Assembly (NCBI GenBank): GCA_009193035.1
Contig: SWDT01000020.1
Span: forward strand, 1 to 64,000
From: Halicephalobus mephisto
Lineage: Eukaryota > Nematoda > Chromadorea > Rhabditida > Panagrolaimidae
Direction: 5' to 3'
Length of the DNA: 64,000 nt
The notes under the pieces: model-generated
Databases searched by the model: none
What the model saw: the letters and a program-made list of their open reading frames with translations, nothing else
Told to the model about the DNA's origin: nothing
Shown here: piece after piece, positions 36,297-49,959 of the stretch
Numbering within the stretch: the stretch's first letter is position 1
Layout: the number at the start of each line of letters is the position of its first letter
Translations under genes and position numbers: made by a program

Positions 36297-38266
36297 TTAC
36301 ATTTTTTTGTTTTTAATCATACCGTAATCTTCGTTTTCGGACAATTCCAGCGGCGAACTCGCAGATACACTTTCCAAAATCTCCTTCAAAATAGGATCGA
36401 AATCCGTCGGTTCAGCAAGTGATGGAATCTGTAAAATTTTTTAATTTAAATTTAAAAAACTCCAAACCTCTGTCGTTGGATAAAGTCGTTTTAAATCTTC
36501 TTCGATTTTTGGATCCATTCGTAATTTTTCCATTTCTTTAGGAACAGTGAAAAATTTGCATTGGGTCGGAAGCAGAAGCGAAACCACACTGGTCATGATT
36601 CCGCCTCTGGCTCGAATGGCGTCAATCGGACGAATCAGCACTTCTGTCAGCAACGACCCGGCGACTCCAGAGCATCTGATGTTCAATTTCGATTTGTAGC
36701 ATCCAAGCAGACATTTCACAACTCTACAGGATTCTATCATGCTGATCTTCGCAATATGGGGATCAAGTAAACGAAGCAATTTGAAATCTTTTTCCAAAAA
36801 CGTCTTCAAAGTCAAACCTTGAGCAATAGCATCGATGTGACATTGACGTCCACAATCTGGAAATCATATTCATCAAAAACTACAGTATGCTTTATTTACC
36901 TGCATTGACACTTTCCAAGGCCGAATTCACACAGTCAATGTTGGCTTCAAAGGCAGGCCGCTGCTCGACGCACATGTACTTGATTCCGCTCGTCACGGTG
37001 TCGAAGAAACTCGGGGTACTGCAATGTTTCAAATCGTCCAAACAAGCCCGGGATTCGTCATATTGTCTAAAATAAGCATTTTTAGGTAAAAATTATTTAA
37101 TTTTGCAAAATATTCAAAAATAAACCTATCAAAAATTTTTTCGATCAAGTTATTTATCTTCATTGAAAAGTCAACTGACGAAAAGGAAGTTAATTCTAAA
37201 ATACAAGGGTACTTCCAAGAGATTTAGAAAATTATTGTTCTTCTAAAAATTGAAATTTTCAGAATCCAAAGTCACACAAATAACGAGTTGTTTTTCTACA
37301 TTTTTTAAGTAATTTTAAGTAATATATAAGAAATAAAAGTTCACGGGTAAATCCAACGTCAAATCCAACAATATTTCTATAAAGATTCTTAGGAAAAATC
37401 CCAATGAAAACATGACCAAAAATCGCACAATACCAGTTGGAAATAAAATTCATATAAAAAGTAGGTGTTTAAAATAAAAATTAATATAAAAGTTATTTTT
37501 TAACAATAAAAATTATAAACTTTTTAAAATGAAATTAATGTAAAAACTGATAATTTAAAATAAAGTTTATATAAAAATTGATCATTTAAAATAAAGTTAA
37601 TGTAAAAATTGATCATTTAAAATAAAGTTAGTGTAAAAACTAATTACCTAAAATAAAATTGATATAAAAACTAATTACCTAAAACGAAATTAATATAAAA
37701 ACTGATAATTTAAAATAAAGTTGATATAAAAATTGATCATTTAAAATAAAGTTAATGTAAAGATTAATTACCTAAAATAAAGTTAATATAAAAACTAATT
37801 ACCTAAAATAAAACTGATATAAAAACTAATTACCTAAAACGAAATAAATGTAAAAATTTATTACCTAAAATGAAGTCGATATAAAAATTAATTATTTAAG
37901 AGAAAATTAATGTAAAAAGTAGTTACTTAAAATGAAAATCAACATATAAACCTACTTGCAGACGACTTCGAACTTGGAGTAGAGATCGGTGCTCATGTCC
38001 AATCCCGATTTGACGGATTCCATCACTGAACCGCTGCAGGACGTAGAGCAATCTTTGGGCATCGCAATAGACTCCAATAAAGCACCCCGGTTCGTGGAAG
38101 TAGTGCCTGAAGTCGGGGCTTCGGGTTCCGGGTCCAGGGGGGATCGGGTGGACGTCGGCAGCTTGAAAGGCGGCACTAAAAGAACGTTTTAAAAAATCCC
38201 AAAACGAAAAAACAAACCAACTGCTTTTACAGACAATGTTAAGAAAAATAAAATGATAAAATTCAT
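36297..38266 (-). CDS. Secreted Cys-rich nematode protein, possibly CPG4-domain-like
   Basis: Five exons (38266-38218, 38175-37956, 37066-36900, 36856-36468, 36428-36297) stay in frame for 318 residues. The N-terminus MNFIILFFLTLSVKA is a signal peptide. It is followed by a Pro/Ser/Thr-rich linker, then a domain with spaced cysteines: CSTSC, VCKQYDESRACLDDLKHC, YMCVEQRPAFEANIDC, DCGRQC, CRVVKCLLGCY, RCSG, QC. The ACL...YMCVEQ...AF pattern reminds me of the nematode chondroitin-proteoglycan-4 (CPG4) domain. DUF19/T20D4.11-type domains are the alternative. The role would be extracellular (matrix or eggshell), which is inference. Exon 1 uses a GTTTGT donor. Introns 2 (889 bases) and 4 are AT-rich. 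Its start is 241 bases from the divergent MIER-like gene. Confidence 0.75.
37470..37935. repeat. Tandem repeat of about 32 bases in an intron
   Basis: aaataaagttaatataaaaa and ctaattacctaaaa units are repeated about fourteen times in intron 2 of the Cys-rich secreted gene, ending just at its donor. Confidence 0.85.
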
Positions 38267-38507
38267 GTTAAAAATCGAAAAATATTCTGAAAAAAAAATT
38301 TTAAAAAATTAAATTTTAAAATTATCGCCCTTTGATGCCAGTCAAGCACGTTTCGCCATGGCCGGTTTTTCGTCGGAGTTCAAATCCGGCGGTCTCGAAG
38401 GGAAAACTGACTGCGCTCGCTTTTGAGTTTCGCTATTTCTGCCTTCGGCGTCTGTTTCCTCAATTTTTATCTTTTATTCTTGAATTTTATTTTTAAATTC
38501 TTCTATA
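38267..38507. promoter_or_regulatory. 241-base divergent promoter region
   Basis: This lies between the ATG of the minus-strand secreted gene and the ATG of the plus-strand MIER-like gene. It is much less AT-biased than surrounding spacers at 38340-38450 (gccatggccgg, ggcggtctcgaag, gactgcgctcgc). No core element could be defined. Confidence 0.5.
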
Positions 38508-39775
38508 ATGTCGTCGAACCAAGATAAAGAAAATCCAGACAATGTAGACGGAGATTACGTTGTTGGAGAGGACGACGAAGACGGGGTCGATGTTGAAGGC
38601 AAGTTTCATATATCAATTTCCCGCTTTTCTGTTTTATTGTTGGTTTTTGCATTCCAGACACTATAGCAGAAGACGAATTACACGAAGGGGAGGAGGACAA
38701 TGACTTGGCAGCTCTTCAGGAAGAAGCAGAAATGGACATTGAGGAGCTGAGGAGAAAGTACTACGGAATCCCCGTCGAATCCGGTGAAGCTAGTTCATCA
38801 GACATCGTCAACACCGCTGGGGAGGCAGAAGATGGCGAAATCTCTCAATCAGAGCTTTACAAATTTATTAATGCTGAAAACGGGGAGACCGAAGGGTACG
38901 ACAGCGAGGACGATGTAGATTTTCTGATTGACTTTTATAAGCCTCCAAGAATCGGGCCAGCTTATCAAGTAAGTTCAAAATCCCCATCTCGGTCCTGTTG
39001 TTCATCCCTCTGAGTCGAAATCCGCTATCGACTTTATTAACGTGTTCGAAAAATTCAAATGTGATTTTTAGGAAATGAACATTCCAGAAGTTCAGCTTAA
39101 TTATAAACCTTGTCATGATGCTGATCTCCTCTGGAAGCCCAATGAAAAGTTGACAGATGCGGATCTCAATGAATATCAGGGAAGCGTTTTGGATATCTCT
39201 CAGGAATTCGTCGATGGCAAGTTGCCAAGTGCTCCGGGTGTCGCTCATCCTAGAAGGACCGATCCGCAATACACTTATTGGGACAATGAAGAGGCGCTCT
39301 ATGTGCTTATGCAGAATAACTATGATATCGCGAAAGCAAAAGCCGCTTTTGTCGACGAGAAACCAGATGTCAACTTGCCCAGGAAAACCCACTTTGGAAT
39401 ATACCTCAATTGGACGGAGGACGACGTAGAAAGGTTCGAACAAGGTCTGCATTATTATGGAAAGCGGTTCTGGAAAATTCGGTCGGAATTTGTGAGTTTT
39501 TCAATTTCAGAAAATGGCTATTTTCGTTTTTGCAGTTACCGGGTCGCAGTATCGGCGAGATTGTGCATTTTTACTACCGATATAAGAAAACGGAAAGATT
39601 CGACATGTTCCTGACTACTCACATTGAAAAATACGGAGTTCCTCCAACTCCAGACCACACGGACACAATGGAGGAGATGATGAACACCATCCAGAGAACG
39701 GCAGTCCCGCCTGAACAAGCTGCAGCTCTGATTGCCCAATCTGAGGAGTATTCCAATGAGCAGAATGCAGAATAA
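38508..39775 (+). CDS. MIER1-like ELM2/SANT transcriptional corepressor
   Basis: MIER proteins recruit class I histone deacetylases. Four exons (38508-38598, 38658-38968, 39072-39491, 39536-39775) give 353 residues. The N-terminus is acidic with the MIER-type stretch NDLAALQEEAEMDIEELRRKYYG. The ELM2 region runs about 134-235 (IPEVQLNYK ... EALYVLMQNNYDIAKA). A SANT domain spans about 240-300 (NWTEDDVERFEQGLHYYGK ... GEIVHFYYRYKKTERFDMF). The N-terminal segment separates it from CoREST/SPR-1 and MTA/EGL-27. It is shorter than vertebrate MIER1 (about 430-510), with little after SANT. Intron 1 has a GC donor (GAAG|GCAAGT), required by the frame. The start is the first in-frame ATG with no acceptor visible. 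The stop is 148 bases before the next same-strand ATG. Confidence 0.9.
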
Positions 39776-39923
39776 CCGATCTAATTAATTTTCGTTTTTG
39801 AATGTATCTCAAAGTTCCCGGATGACCTTTGCATTTTGACCGTGGGACTATGTTTGGTTTTATTTGCGTTTTTAGTATGAAATATTTTGCGATAATGGAT
39901 TCCACGTTTGATAAGAACTCAGG

Positions 39924-42900
39924 ATGGACAGATTGTTGCTTTTCGTCGAAGAAATGCTGGTTTTTTTGTTTTTTTTCTGTCTTTTTGAAGGAATAACAGG
40001 AGCGAATGTTCCTCAATGCTCGAAGTTACATGTTGAACAAAATACTTCCAGACGAATTGACCTAGAAGTTGTCTATAAATTTGACCTTGATGTGGATGTT
40101 GTGAAATCATCAATACCGTATTTTAATTATTTAAAATTTTTTAATTTTAATCATGAAAGTATTGATGAAAATTATTTTAAACAAATAAATCCATTACAGT
40201 ACTGGGACGGTAATGAAGGAATTTTGATTAAATGTAACGATACAGTATCGTGTACGATAGAAGTTCCGGATGGCGTAGGATTGTTGGAGTTGCCGATTTT
40301 TTTGAACGGAACTAAGGATTTTCCGGATCTTCTTGATGATTTGTTTATTGACTCCGGAATTGTATATTTGTCTTATAATGGACAATTTTTCGATCCTAAT
40401 GGTCAAAACTGCATTTCTATTGAAGAAATATGTAAGTTTTTAATTTTAATTTCTTTATTTTTAAATTTTTTATTTAAATTTTAAAATTTTTAAAATTATT
40501 TTTATTTAAATTTTTTTAATTTTAATTTCTTTATTTTTTAATCTTTTATTTAAATTTTTAAATTTTTAAAATTATTTTTATTTAAATTTTTAAAATTTTA
40601 ATTTCTTTATTTTTTAATTTTTTATTTAAATTTTAAAATTTTTAAAATTATTTTTATTTAAATTTTGAATTTTTTATTTAAATTTCTTTATTTTTTAATT
40701 TTTTTAATTTTATTTAAATTTTTAATTTTTAATTTGAATTTCTTTATTTTTTAATTTTATTTAAGTTTTTTAATTTTAATTTCTTTATTTTTTTAAATTC
40801 TTTTTATTTAAATTTCTTTATTTTCTAAATTTTTACTTTTTTAAAATCTTTAAATTTAAATTTTTTCTAAAAATTTCTTTATTTTTTAAATTTGATTAAA
40901 ATAGTATTTTTTAAATTATCTATTTCAGCGATGAGTAATCCCGATTTTGTTTTTTTCACTGCCATATGCTGTCGAGAGTACTCCTACGTCACCGTTCCTG
41001 ACAGTAATGACAGTAAGTTGAATTTTTTTAATCTTAAAATTCAATAAAAGTTTTCGAAATTTTTGAAACTATAGAATTCTCCAGAATCCAGCAGAAAATC
41101 CCAGTTTTTCAGAATTTAAAAGATTCTAGAATTAATAACTTTATAAAATTTAAAAATTTTTGAAACGTTTCAGAATTTTCTGAATTCAGAAAAATAAAAA
41201 AACTAAGTTTTTAAAATTTAAATAAAAAATAAAATTTCGAAAAAAAAGTAAATTTTTAAAATTAAAAAAAGAAATAAAATTTTAAAAAGTAAAATTTAAA
41301 AAAAAAAGAATTTTTAAAATTTAAAATAAAAAATAAAATTTTGAAAAAAAAGTAAATTTTTAAAAATTTAAAAAAAAGAATTTTAAAAATTTAAATAAAA
41401 AAAATAAATTTCGAAAAAAATAGAATTTTAAAATTTAAAAAAAGATAAATTAAAAAAAATAAATTTTTTAAATTTAAATAAAAGTGAAATTTTTAAAAAA
41501 ATAGAATTTTTAAAATTTGATTAATAATTTCGGAATTTTTAGATCCATGTGTGGAATTCGACAGTAATACTGTATTTGTTTCGAATGTGTCTTCGGATGT
41601 CGTGATTGCAAACTTCTCAGCTCATTATGCCCTTCTGGATTCGGAATTGGTGGTTACAGTAACCGGGTACACGGGTCCTCAAACTGGAAATTTTTATTTT
41701 TCGCCGAACGAGGACTTGATTTACTGTGCCGGAAACGCCTCCGGGTGTGATTTTCAGCAAGATCTTCCACAAGGAGATTTTCAATTTGGATTTTTGCTAG
41801 ACATTTGGGATCCATATCCGCAGACTTTTCATTACGATACTGTAACTGGGAAATTGATCAGAAGAAACGGGATATTTATGAAAGAAGAAAATTCGGTTTT
41901 TAGGCCAGAAGACCCTTGTTGGACCCGGACGGCATACGGTAACAACGCCTCCGTCGCGAATTCGAAGTTCTGCTGCTCCAGATTCCGGGCCGATATTACG
42001 GTAGATTGTCCGCAGTACCGTAGTAGAAGCGAAGGCTTCGAAAACGACCTCCTGGCCGTCTTCATGGACATCACTTATACCGTATCCCTGGACAACTTGG
42101 ACATTTTCATAAACAACTTCACTTCGGGTTCGGGTACCTTAGGTCAATTTGAAATTATTAATTCTCAAGGAAATTTTGAAATTTGTCGTGTTAATTCTAC
42201 TTTTGGGACTTCTGATTGCAGTTTTCATTACAGTAACAACAATGCCTATGAATTCGACTTCAGAACGTCAGGATTTCCAGACGGATTCAACATGACCCTT
42301 GTTTCCATCAACAACCTCCAATTCGAATCCCCCTATCTGAACCCCAACCACCTCTGTCAGAAATTCAATCAGCCTTGTAAGTTTTTTAGATTCAAAAAAA
42401 TTTTTTTTTAATTTATTTTTAAAATTTTTTTTAAATTTATTTTTAAAATTTTTTTAGAATTTATTTTAATTTTTAAAGAAATTCGAATTTTAAAAATATT
42501 TAATTTAAAAAAATTTATTTTAGAAAAAATTTTTATAGTTAATAATTCTAGAACTTTGTAGAATCTTCTGAATTTGGAAATTCTGAAATTTTAAATTTTA
42601 GGAAATTCGTGTTGAGATAATTTTACAATAATTTTAAAAATTTTTAAAGTTAATAATTCTGGAACTTTGTAGGAGCTTCTGAAGTCCTCTAGAATCCATC
42701 TAAAGCTTCTAGAATCTTCTGAATTTGGAGATTCTAAAATTTTAAATTTTAGGAAATTCGTGTTGAGACAATTTCGCAATAATTTTTAACATTTTTAAAG
42801 TTAATAATTCTGGAATTTTTTAAAATTTAATAATTTTGAACTCTAGAAATTCGTGTTGAGATAATTTTACAATAATTTAAGAATTTTTAAAGTTAATAAT

Positions 42901-43082
42901 TCTGGAATTTTTTAAAATTTAATATTTTTGAACTCTAGGAAATTCGTGTTGAGACAATTTCGCAATAATTTAAGAATTTTTATGATTTGTTTTCAGACAA
43001 CGGCCTGGATTCCTCGAAGACGTCGATAACGGAGTTCTGCTGCATCACCCGGGCCGGGGGTCCTTGGCCTGGGAGTCTGTAA
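39924..43082 (+). CDS. Secreted Cys-rich glycoprotein, family unknown
   Basis: Four exons (39924-40431, 40929-41012, 41543-42376, 42997-43082) encode 503 residues. A hydrophobic N-terminus (LVFLFFFCLFEGITGA) is a signal peptide. The first ATG follows AACTCAG|G, supporting it and trans-splicing; Met11 (39954) would give a more standard signal. Many N-x-S/T sites are seen. A motif with paired cysteines after an aromatic/Ala run recurs three times (TAICCREYSYVTV, SKFCCSRFRADITV, TEFCCITRAGGPWPG), suggesting three related modules, each followed by a separate exon boundary. No catalytic motif or known domain was recognised. The extracellular location is inferred; the role is unknown. The introns are 0.5-0.6 kb of AT repeat. 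It could be downstream in an operon with the MIER-like gene (148-base gap), not demonstrated. Confidence 0.7.
40440..40920. repeat. T-rich tandem repeat in intron 1
   Basis: ttttaatttctttattttt and aaatttttaaaattattttt units are repeated about every 80 bases. Confidence 0.7.
41020..41540. repeat. A-rich repeat in intron 2
   Basis: aatttaaataaaaaataaaa and ttttgaaaaaaaagtaaat units recur about every 55 bases. Confidence 0.7.
42400..42990. repeat. Repeat with attcgtgttgagacaattt motif in intron 3
   Basis: Four copies of aaattcgtgttgagata/c followed by aattt(t/c)(a/g)caataat and taataattctggaa are spaced about 80-130 bases. Confidence 0.8.
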
Positions 43083-43329
43083 TGGATTTTTAGACAAAAC
43101 TGAATATTGTATTTTAAAATTTGTATCATTAAATACTTGGATATTAAATTTCTCTGCAACTAGTCCCCAGGTTGTGTTTCTTTTCAAAGGAGAGGTTTCC
43201 TGGCCACGCGAAAATCCAATTAGTCCGGAAAGAACAGGTTGTTTCGCCTCGTCAGTTCCCCAGAATTACCATAAACGGACGTGGGCAACGCCAATCCCGC
43301 AAATTAACCAGTATTCAACTTGGTTGAGA

Positions 43330-46300
43330 AATTAATCAGATATTTTTTCGCTATGGGACCAGATTTTTGTTTTTAGTGAAAATTGAAACTTGTGGTCTTG
43401 ACAAGAAAAACTCAAAATACTGTAGCTGTGAATTTAATTTTAAAAATCAAAATTAATATAAAAGTAAAAAAATTAATCAGATATTTTTTCGCTCTGGGAC
43501 CAGTTTTTTGTTTTCAGTAAAAATCGAAACTTGTGGTCTTGACAAGAAAAACTCAAAATACTGTAACTTTGAATTTAATTTTAAAAATAAAAAAATCAAT
43601 CAGATATTTTTCGCTCTGGGACCAGTTTTTTGTTTTTAGTGAAAATTCAAATTTGTGGTCTTGACAAAAAAATTTAAAATACTGTAACTGTGAATTTAAT
43701 TTTAAAAATCAAAATTAAGATAAAAGTAAAAAAATTAATCAGATATTTTTTCGCTCTGGGACCAGTTTTTTATTTTTAGTGAAAATCGAAACTTGTGGTC
43801 TTGACAAAAAAAATTTAAAATACTGTAACTTTGAATTTAATTTTAAAAATAAAAAAATTAATCAGATATTTTTTCTCTCTGGGACCAGTTTTTTATTTTT
43901 AGTGAAAATTCAAATTTGTGGTCTTGACAAGAAAAATTTAAAATACTGTAACTGTCAATTTTATTAATTTTAAAAATCAAAATTCAAATCAGATATTTTT
44001 TCTCTCTGGGACCAGTTTTTTATTTTTAGTGAAAATTCAAATTTGTGGTCTTGACAAGAAAAACCTAAGATACTGTAACTTTGAATTTTATTAGTTTTAA
44101 AAATCAAAATTCAAATCAGAGTCACAAAATTAATCAAATTTCTTTCGTGTTGGGATTACTATTTTTTATTTTTTTTCGTTCTTTATTTAATAATTTTTAT
44201 TTTTATTTTTTCGTTTTTTAAATTTTTAATAATGGGCCTGACACGCAATTTTGGATTTGCTTTTTGACTACAAACTTTATTAATAATTTTTTAAAACTTA
44301 ACAACCTCATAATTGAACAATGAATAATTGTTCCTTGATTAAACAAGTTTTTTAATTAAAAAATTTTTATATTTCCTAAAAAATTTAAAAGTAATGGTCC
44401 TGACACGAAAAATTTTTTCATTCATACTGTAAGGATAAATTTGATTATCGAAGGTTTAAAAAATTAATATTTAAATTAAAAATTAAAATTAATCGTGGCG
44501 GGACCAAAAGTTTTATTTTTAAATTCCAAAACTGTGGTTCTGACACGAAAACTTCGATTTATTTTTTATCAAAAAATTAAACTTATTTTTTATTTGCTAA
44601 TTTTATTGTTAATTTAAAAAAAAATTAATCGTGCCGGGACCAAAAGTTTTATTTTTTTAAAAATTCAAAAACTCTGGTCCTGACACGAAAACTTTGATTC
44701 ATTTTTTATCTAAAAATTAAACTTTTTTTTTTATCTCCTAATTTTATTGTTAATTTTAAAATTAAAAATTAATCGTGACGGGACCAAAAGTTTTATTTTC
44801 TTTAAATTCCAAAACTCTGGTCCCGCCACGAAAACTTAATTTTTTCTTGTGAACTTGTTAATTTGCAATTTGAAGAAAAATTAACATTGTAGTGAAAAAA
44901 TGAATCAACTTTGTTCGCTGTGGGACCGTTATTTTTTATCCGGCGGTTTCTTTGATCTGTATTCTCAAAGGAAAATTTCCGACAATTCTTCAGAATTTTC
45001 ATTTTTCAACCATCTGTTGTTTTTTAATCTTTTAAAAATTTCCAAAAATAAAATATATTTTTTTGCAAAATTAATAAATAAAATAATAATCAAAAATCAT
45101 TCGTGTCGGGACCAATTTTCTAATTCCAAAAAAACGGTCTTGAGACGGAACATCCCCGATTACTGAAATTTAAAAAATTAATTTTTAAATTTGTAACCAG
45201 ACAAAAAAATCGAACATTCGTGGTGGGACCATTTTTTGTGTTTTTTAAAAATCCCAAAATAGTGGTCCTAACACGAAAGATTTTTTATTTATTTTCAACA
45301 ATAAATTTAATTTTTAATTTTAAAAAATTACAATAAAAAAATTTAAACATTATTCGCGTTAGGACCAATTTTTAATTTTTCTTAGATAGTAGTCTCAAGA
45401 CGAAGAATTTTTTCATTTAACTTTAATAATAAATTTAATTTTCGATTTTTAGAAAAAAATAAACATTATTCGCGTCAGGACCGACTTTTAATTTTTCTTA
45501 AACAATAATCTCGACACGAAAAATTTTTACTTATTTGCAACAATAAATTTAATTTTCGATTTTTAAAAAATAAACATTATTCGCGTCAGGACCAATTTTT
45601 CATTTTTCTTAAACAGTAATCTCAAGACGAAAAATTTTTACTTATTTTCAACAATAAATTTAATTTTCGATTAAAAAAATTAACATTATTCGCGTCAGGA
45701 CCAATTTTTAATTTTTCTTAAACAGTAATCTCAATACGAAAAATTTTTACTCGTACTGTAACTAAAACTTTAATTTTTCCTTTTTTAAATTGATAAACAA
45801 ATTAATTTTAAAAAATTAGCGAAACGTCATTCGTGACGAGACGAAAATTTTTAATTCTGTAGTTTCTGAAAAAACTAAAAACATTGTTTTCAAGAAATTT
45901 CTGATTCATTCCTTAGCTACAAACTTAGTTACTCTTCAAAAAATTACAAAACAACATCATAATCGAAAAACCAATTAGGTACCGTTCGTAGCGGAACTAA
46001 ACTTTCATTTTTTTAAAACTAATCCAATAATGGTCCCAGAACGAAAACTTGGTCTTCACAGTATGTTTAAAACTAATTATAAATTATTAAAAACGATAAA
46101 ATTTAAAAAGAAAACAAATTGAACATTATTCGCGTCGGGACCAAACTTTTCCATTTTTTTAAAACTAATCCAATAATGGTCCCAGAACGAAAATTTGGTC
46201 TTCACAGTATATTTAAAATTAATTATAAATTATTAAAAATGATAAATTTAAAAAGAAACAAATTAAACATTATTCGCGTCGGGACCAAACTTCTTCATTT

Positions 46301-47190
46301 TTTTAAATAATCCAATAATGGTCCCAGAACGAAAACTTGGTTTTCACAGTATGTTTAAAACTAATTATAAATTATTAAAAATGATAAATTTAAAAAGAAA
46401 ACAAATTAAACATTATTCGCGTCGAGACCAAACTTTTCCATTTTTTAAAATAATCCAATAATGGTCCCAGAAGGAAAATTTGGTCTTCACAGTATATTTA
46501 AAATTAATTATAAACTATTAAAAACGATAAAATTTAAAAAAAAAACAAATTAAACATTATTCGCGTCGGGACCAAACTTTTCCATTTTTTTTAATAATCC
46601 AATAATGGTCTTAACAAGAAATAACTCCGTTCGTACTGTAACTATGAATTTGATTATCCACTTTTTAAACAACTTGTAACTAAATTAACAATCGAAAGAA
46701 GAAATCGAACGTTCGTTGCAAAGCCAATTTTCTAATTTTCTAAAAAATGAATTATCCTAACACGAAAATTTCTGATTCAATTTCTAAAACTACAAATTTC
46801 TAAAAAAAATTAAATCATCATTTATGGTAGGACCAATTTTTAAATTTTCTAAAACTGAATTATCTTAATACGAAAATTTCCGCTTCAATTTCTATGTAAA
46901 AATAAAAACTTTTAAAAAATTATAAAAATCAACAAATCACCATTCGTGGTAGGACCAATTTTCTGATTTTCTAAAAATGAATTATCTTAACACGAAAATT
47001 TCCAATTTAATTTCTATGTAAAAATAAAATTAAAAATTTTTTAAAAATCATCATTCGTGTTAGGACCAATTTTCTGATTTTATAAAAATGAATTATCTTA
47101 ATACGAAAATTTCCGATTCAATTTCTATGTAACTACAAATGAAAATTTCCAAACATCTAACAAACCAAAAACGAATAAGCACTATTCGTC
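43330..47190. repeat. 3.9 kb degenerate satellite with gggacca / tggtc...acgaaaa motifs
   Basis: The first six units (43330-44110, about 125 bases) carry tcgctctgggaccag, cttgtggtcttgacaag and tactgtaac. From 44110 on, about twenty more diverged units alternate tggtcctgacacgaaaa with ttcgtgtcgggacca, which are near reverse complements, so each unit can fold. No coding frame longer than about 90 codons was seen. 43083-43330 before it is complex spacer without a recognised feature. Confidence 0.85.
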
Positions 47191-47199
47191 TCAGGACCA

Positions 47200-47898
47200 A
47201 AGTACCCTTAATCCCGTTCTCTCCCTCTCCAGGAACATCCCCAGTCGTTCCCAACACCAAAAAACCACCACCATCATTACTCTAACTTTTTTCTCATCTT
47301 TATTCCACTAAAACTTGCACAAGACTGAGAAACAAGAGATGGACACAAGATTCAGTGTTTTGTAAAAGAAAAAACTGTAGCAAAGTTAGGCGCAAAAAAA
47401 AATACAATAAAAATTAAAAACAGGCGCAATTTTAAAAAATCATAAAAATAATAATTAAATTTTTTCTTTTTCAAAAATGATCAAATATGACAAGACTAAA
47501 AACAATGACAAAATCATTTAAGATTTCGCCTTTTTTCGTGGTATTTTTCAAATTTCGAAAAAATTTTTTTTTAAATTTTTGAAAAAAACCAAAGTTTTTA
47601 CTTTTCAAAAAAACTGCTAATTTACGTTAAAAAAAATATATCAATAAATAAACCAAAAATTAGCAGCAAATTTGACAAGTCTAAAACAGGCGAAAGCGGA
47701 GCAATTAAAAATTGATTAATTTAGGTTAAAGTTGCGGCAGATTTTTTTGGCGATTTCGAAACAAACAGTAATTTTTCCATTTTTTTGGCGTCGATATTCA
47801 GACAAACTACAACTGAAAATAAAAACACCTTATATAATCCTATATAGCAAAAAAAACGCCAAAAACATAATAAAAAAACCATTTGATAGAAATCTCAT
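47200..47898. other. Spacer 3' of gpb-1
   Basis: AT-rich, with a pyrimidine-rich patch at 47215-47300 (cgttctctccctctccagga). Nothing assignable. It probably includes the gpb-1 3' UTR, since this gene runs on the minus strand. Confidence 0.5.
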
Positions 47899-49950
<2,052 letters not shown>

Positions 49951-49959
49951 TTTTGAATC

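Noticed and set aside
38340..38450. Possible tRNA (gttcaaatcc resembles a T-loop B box)
   Set aside because: The flanking bases do not form a T stem or acceptor stem and no A box lies at the right distance.
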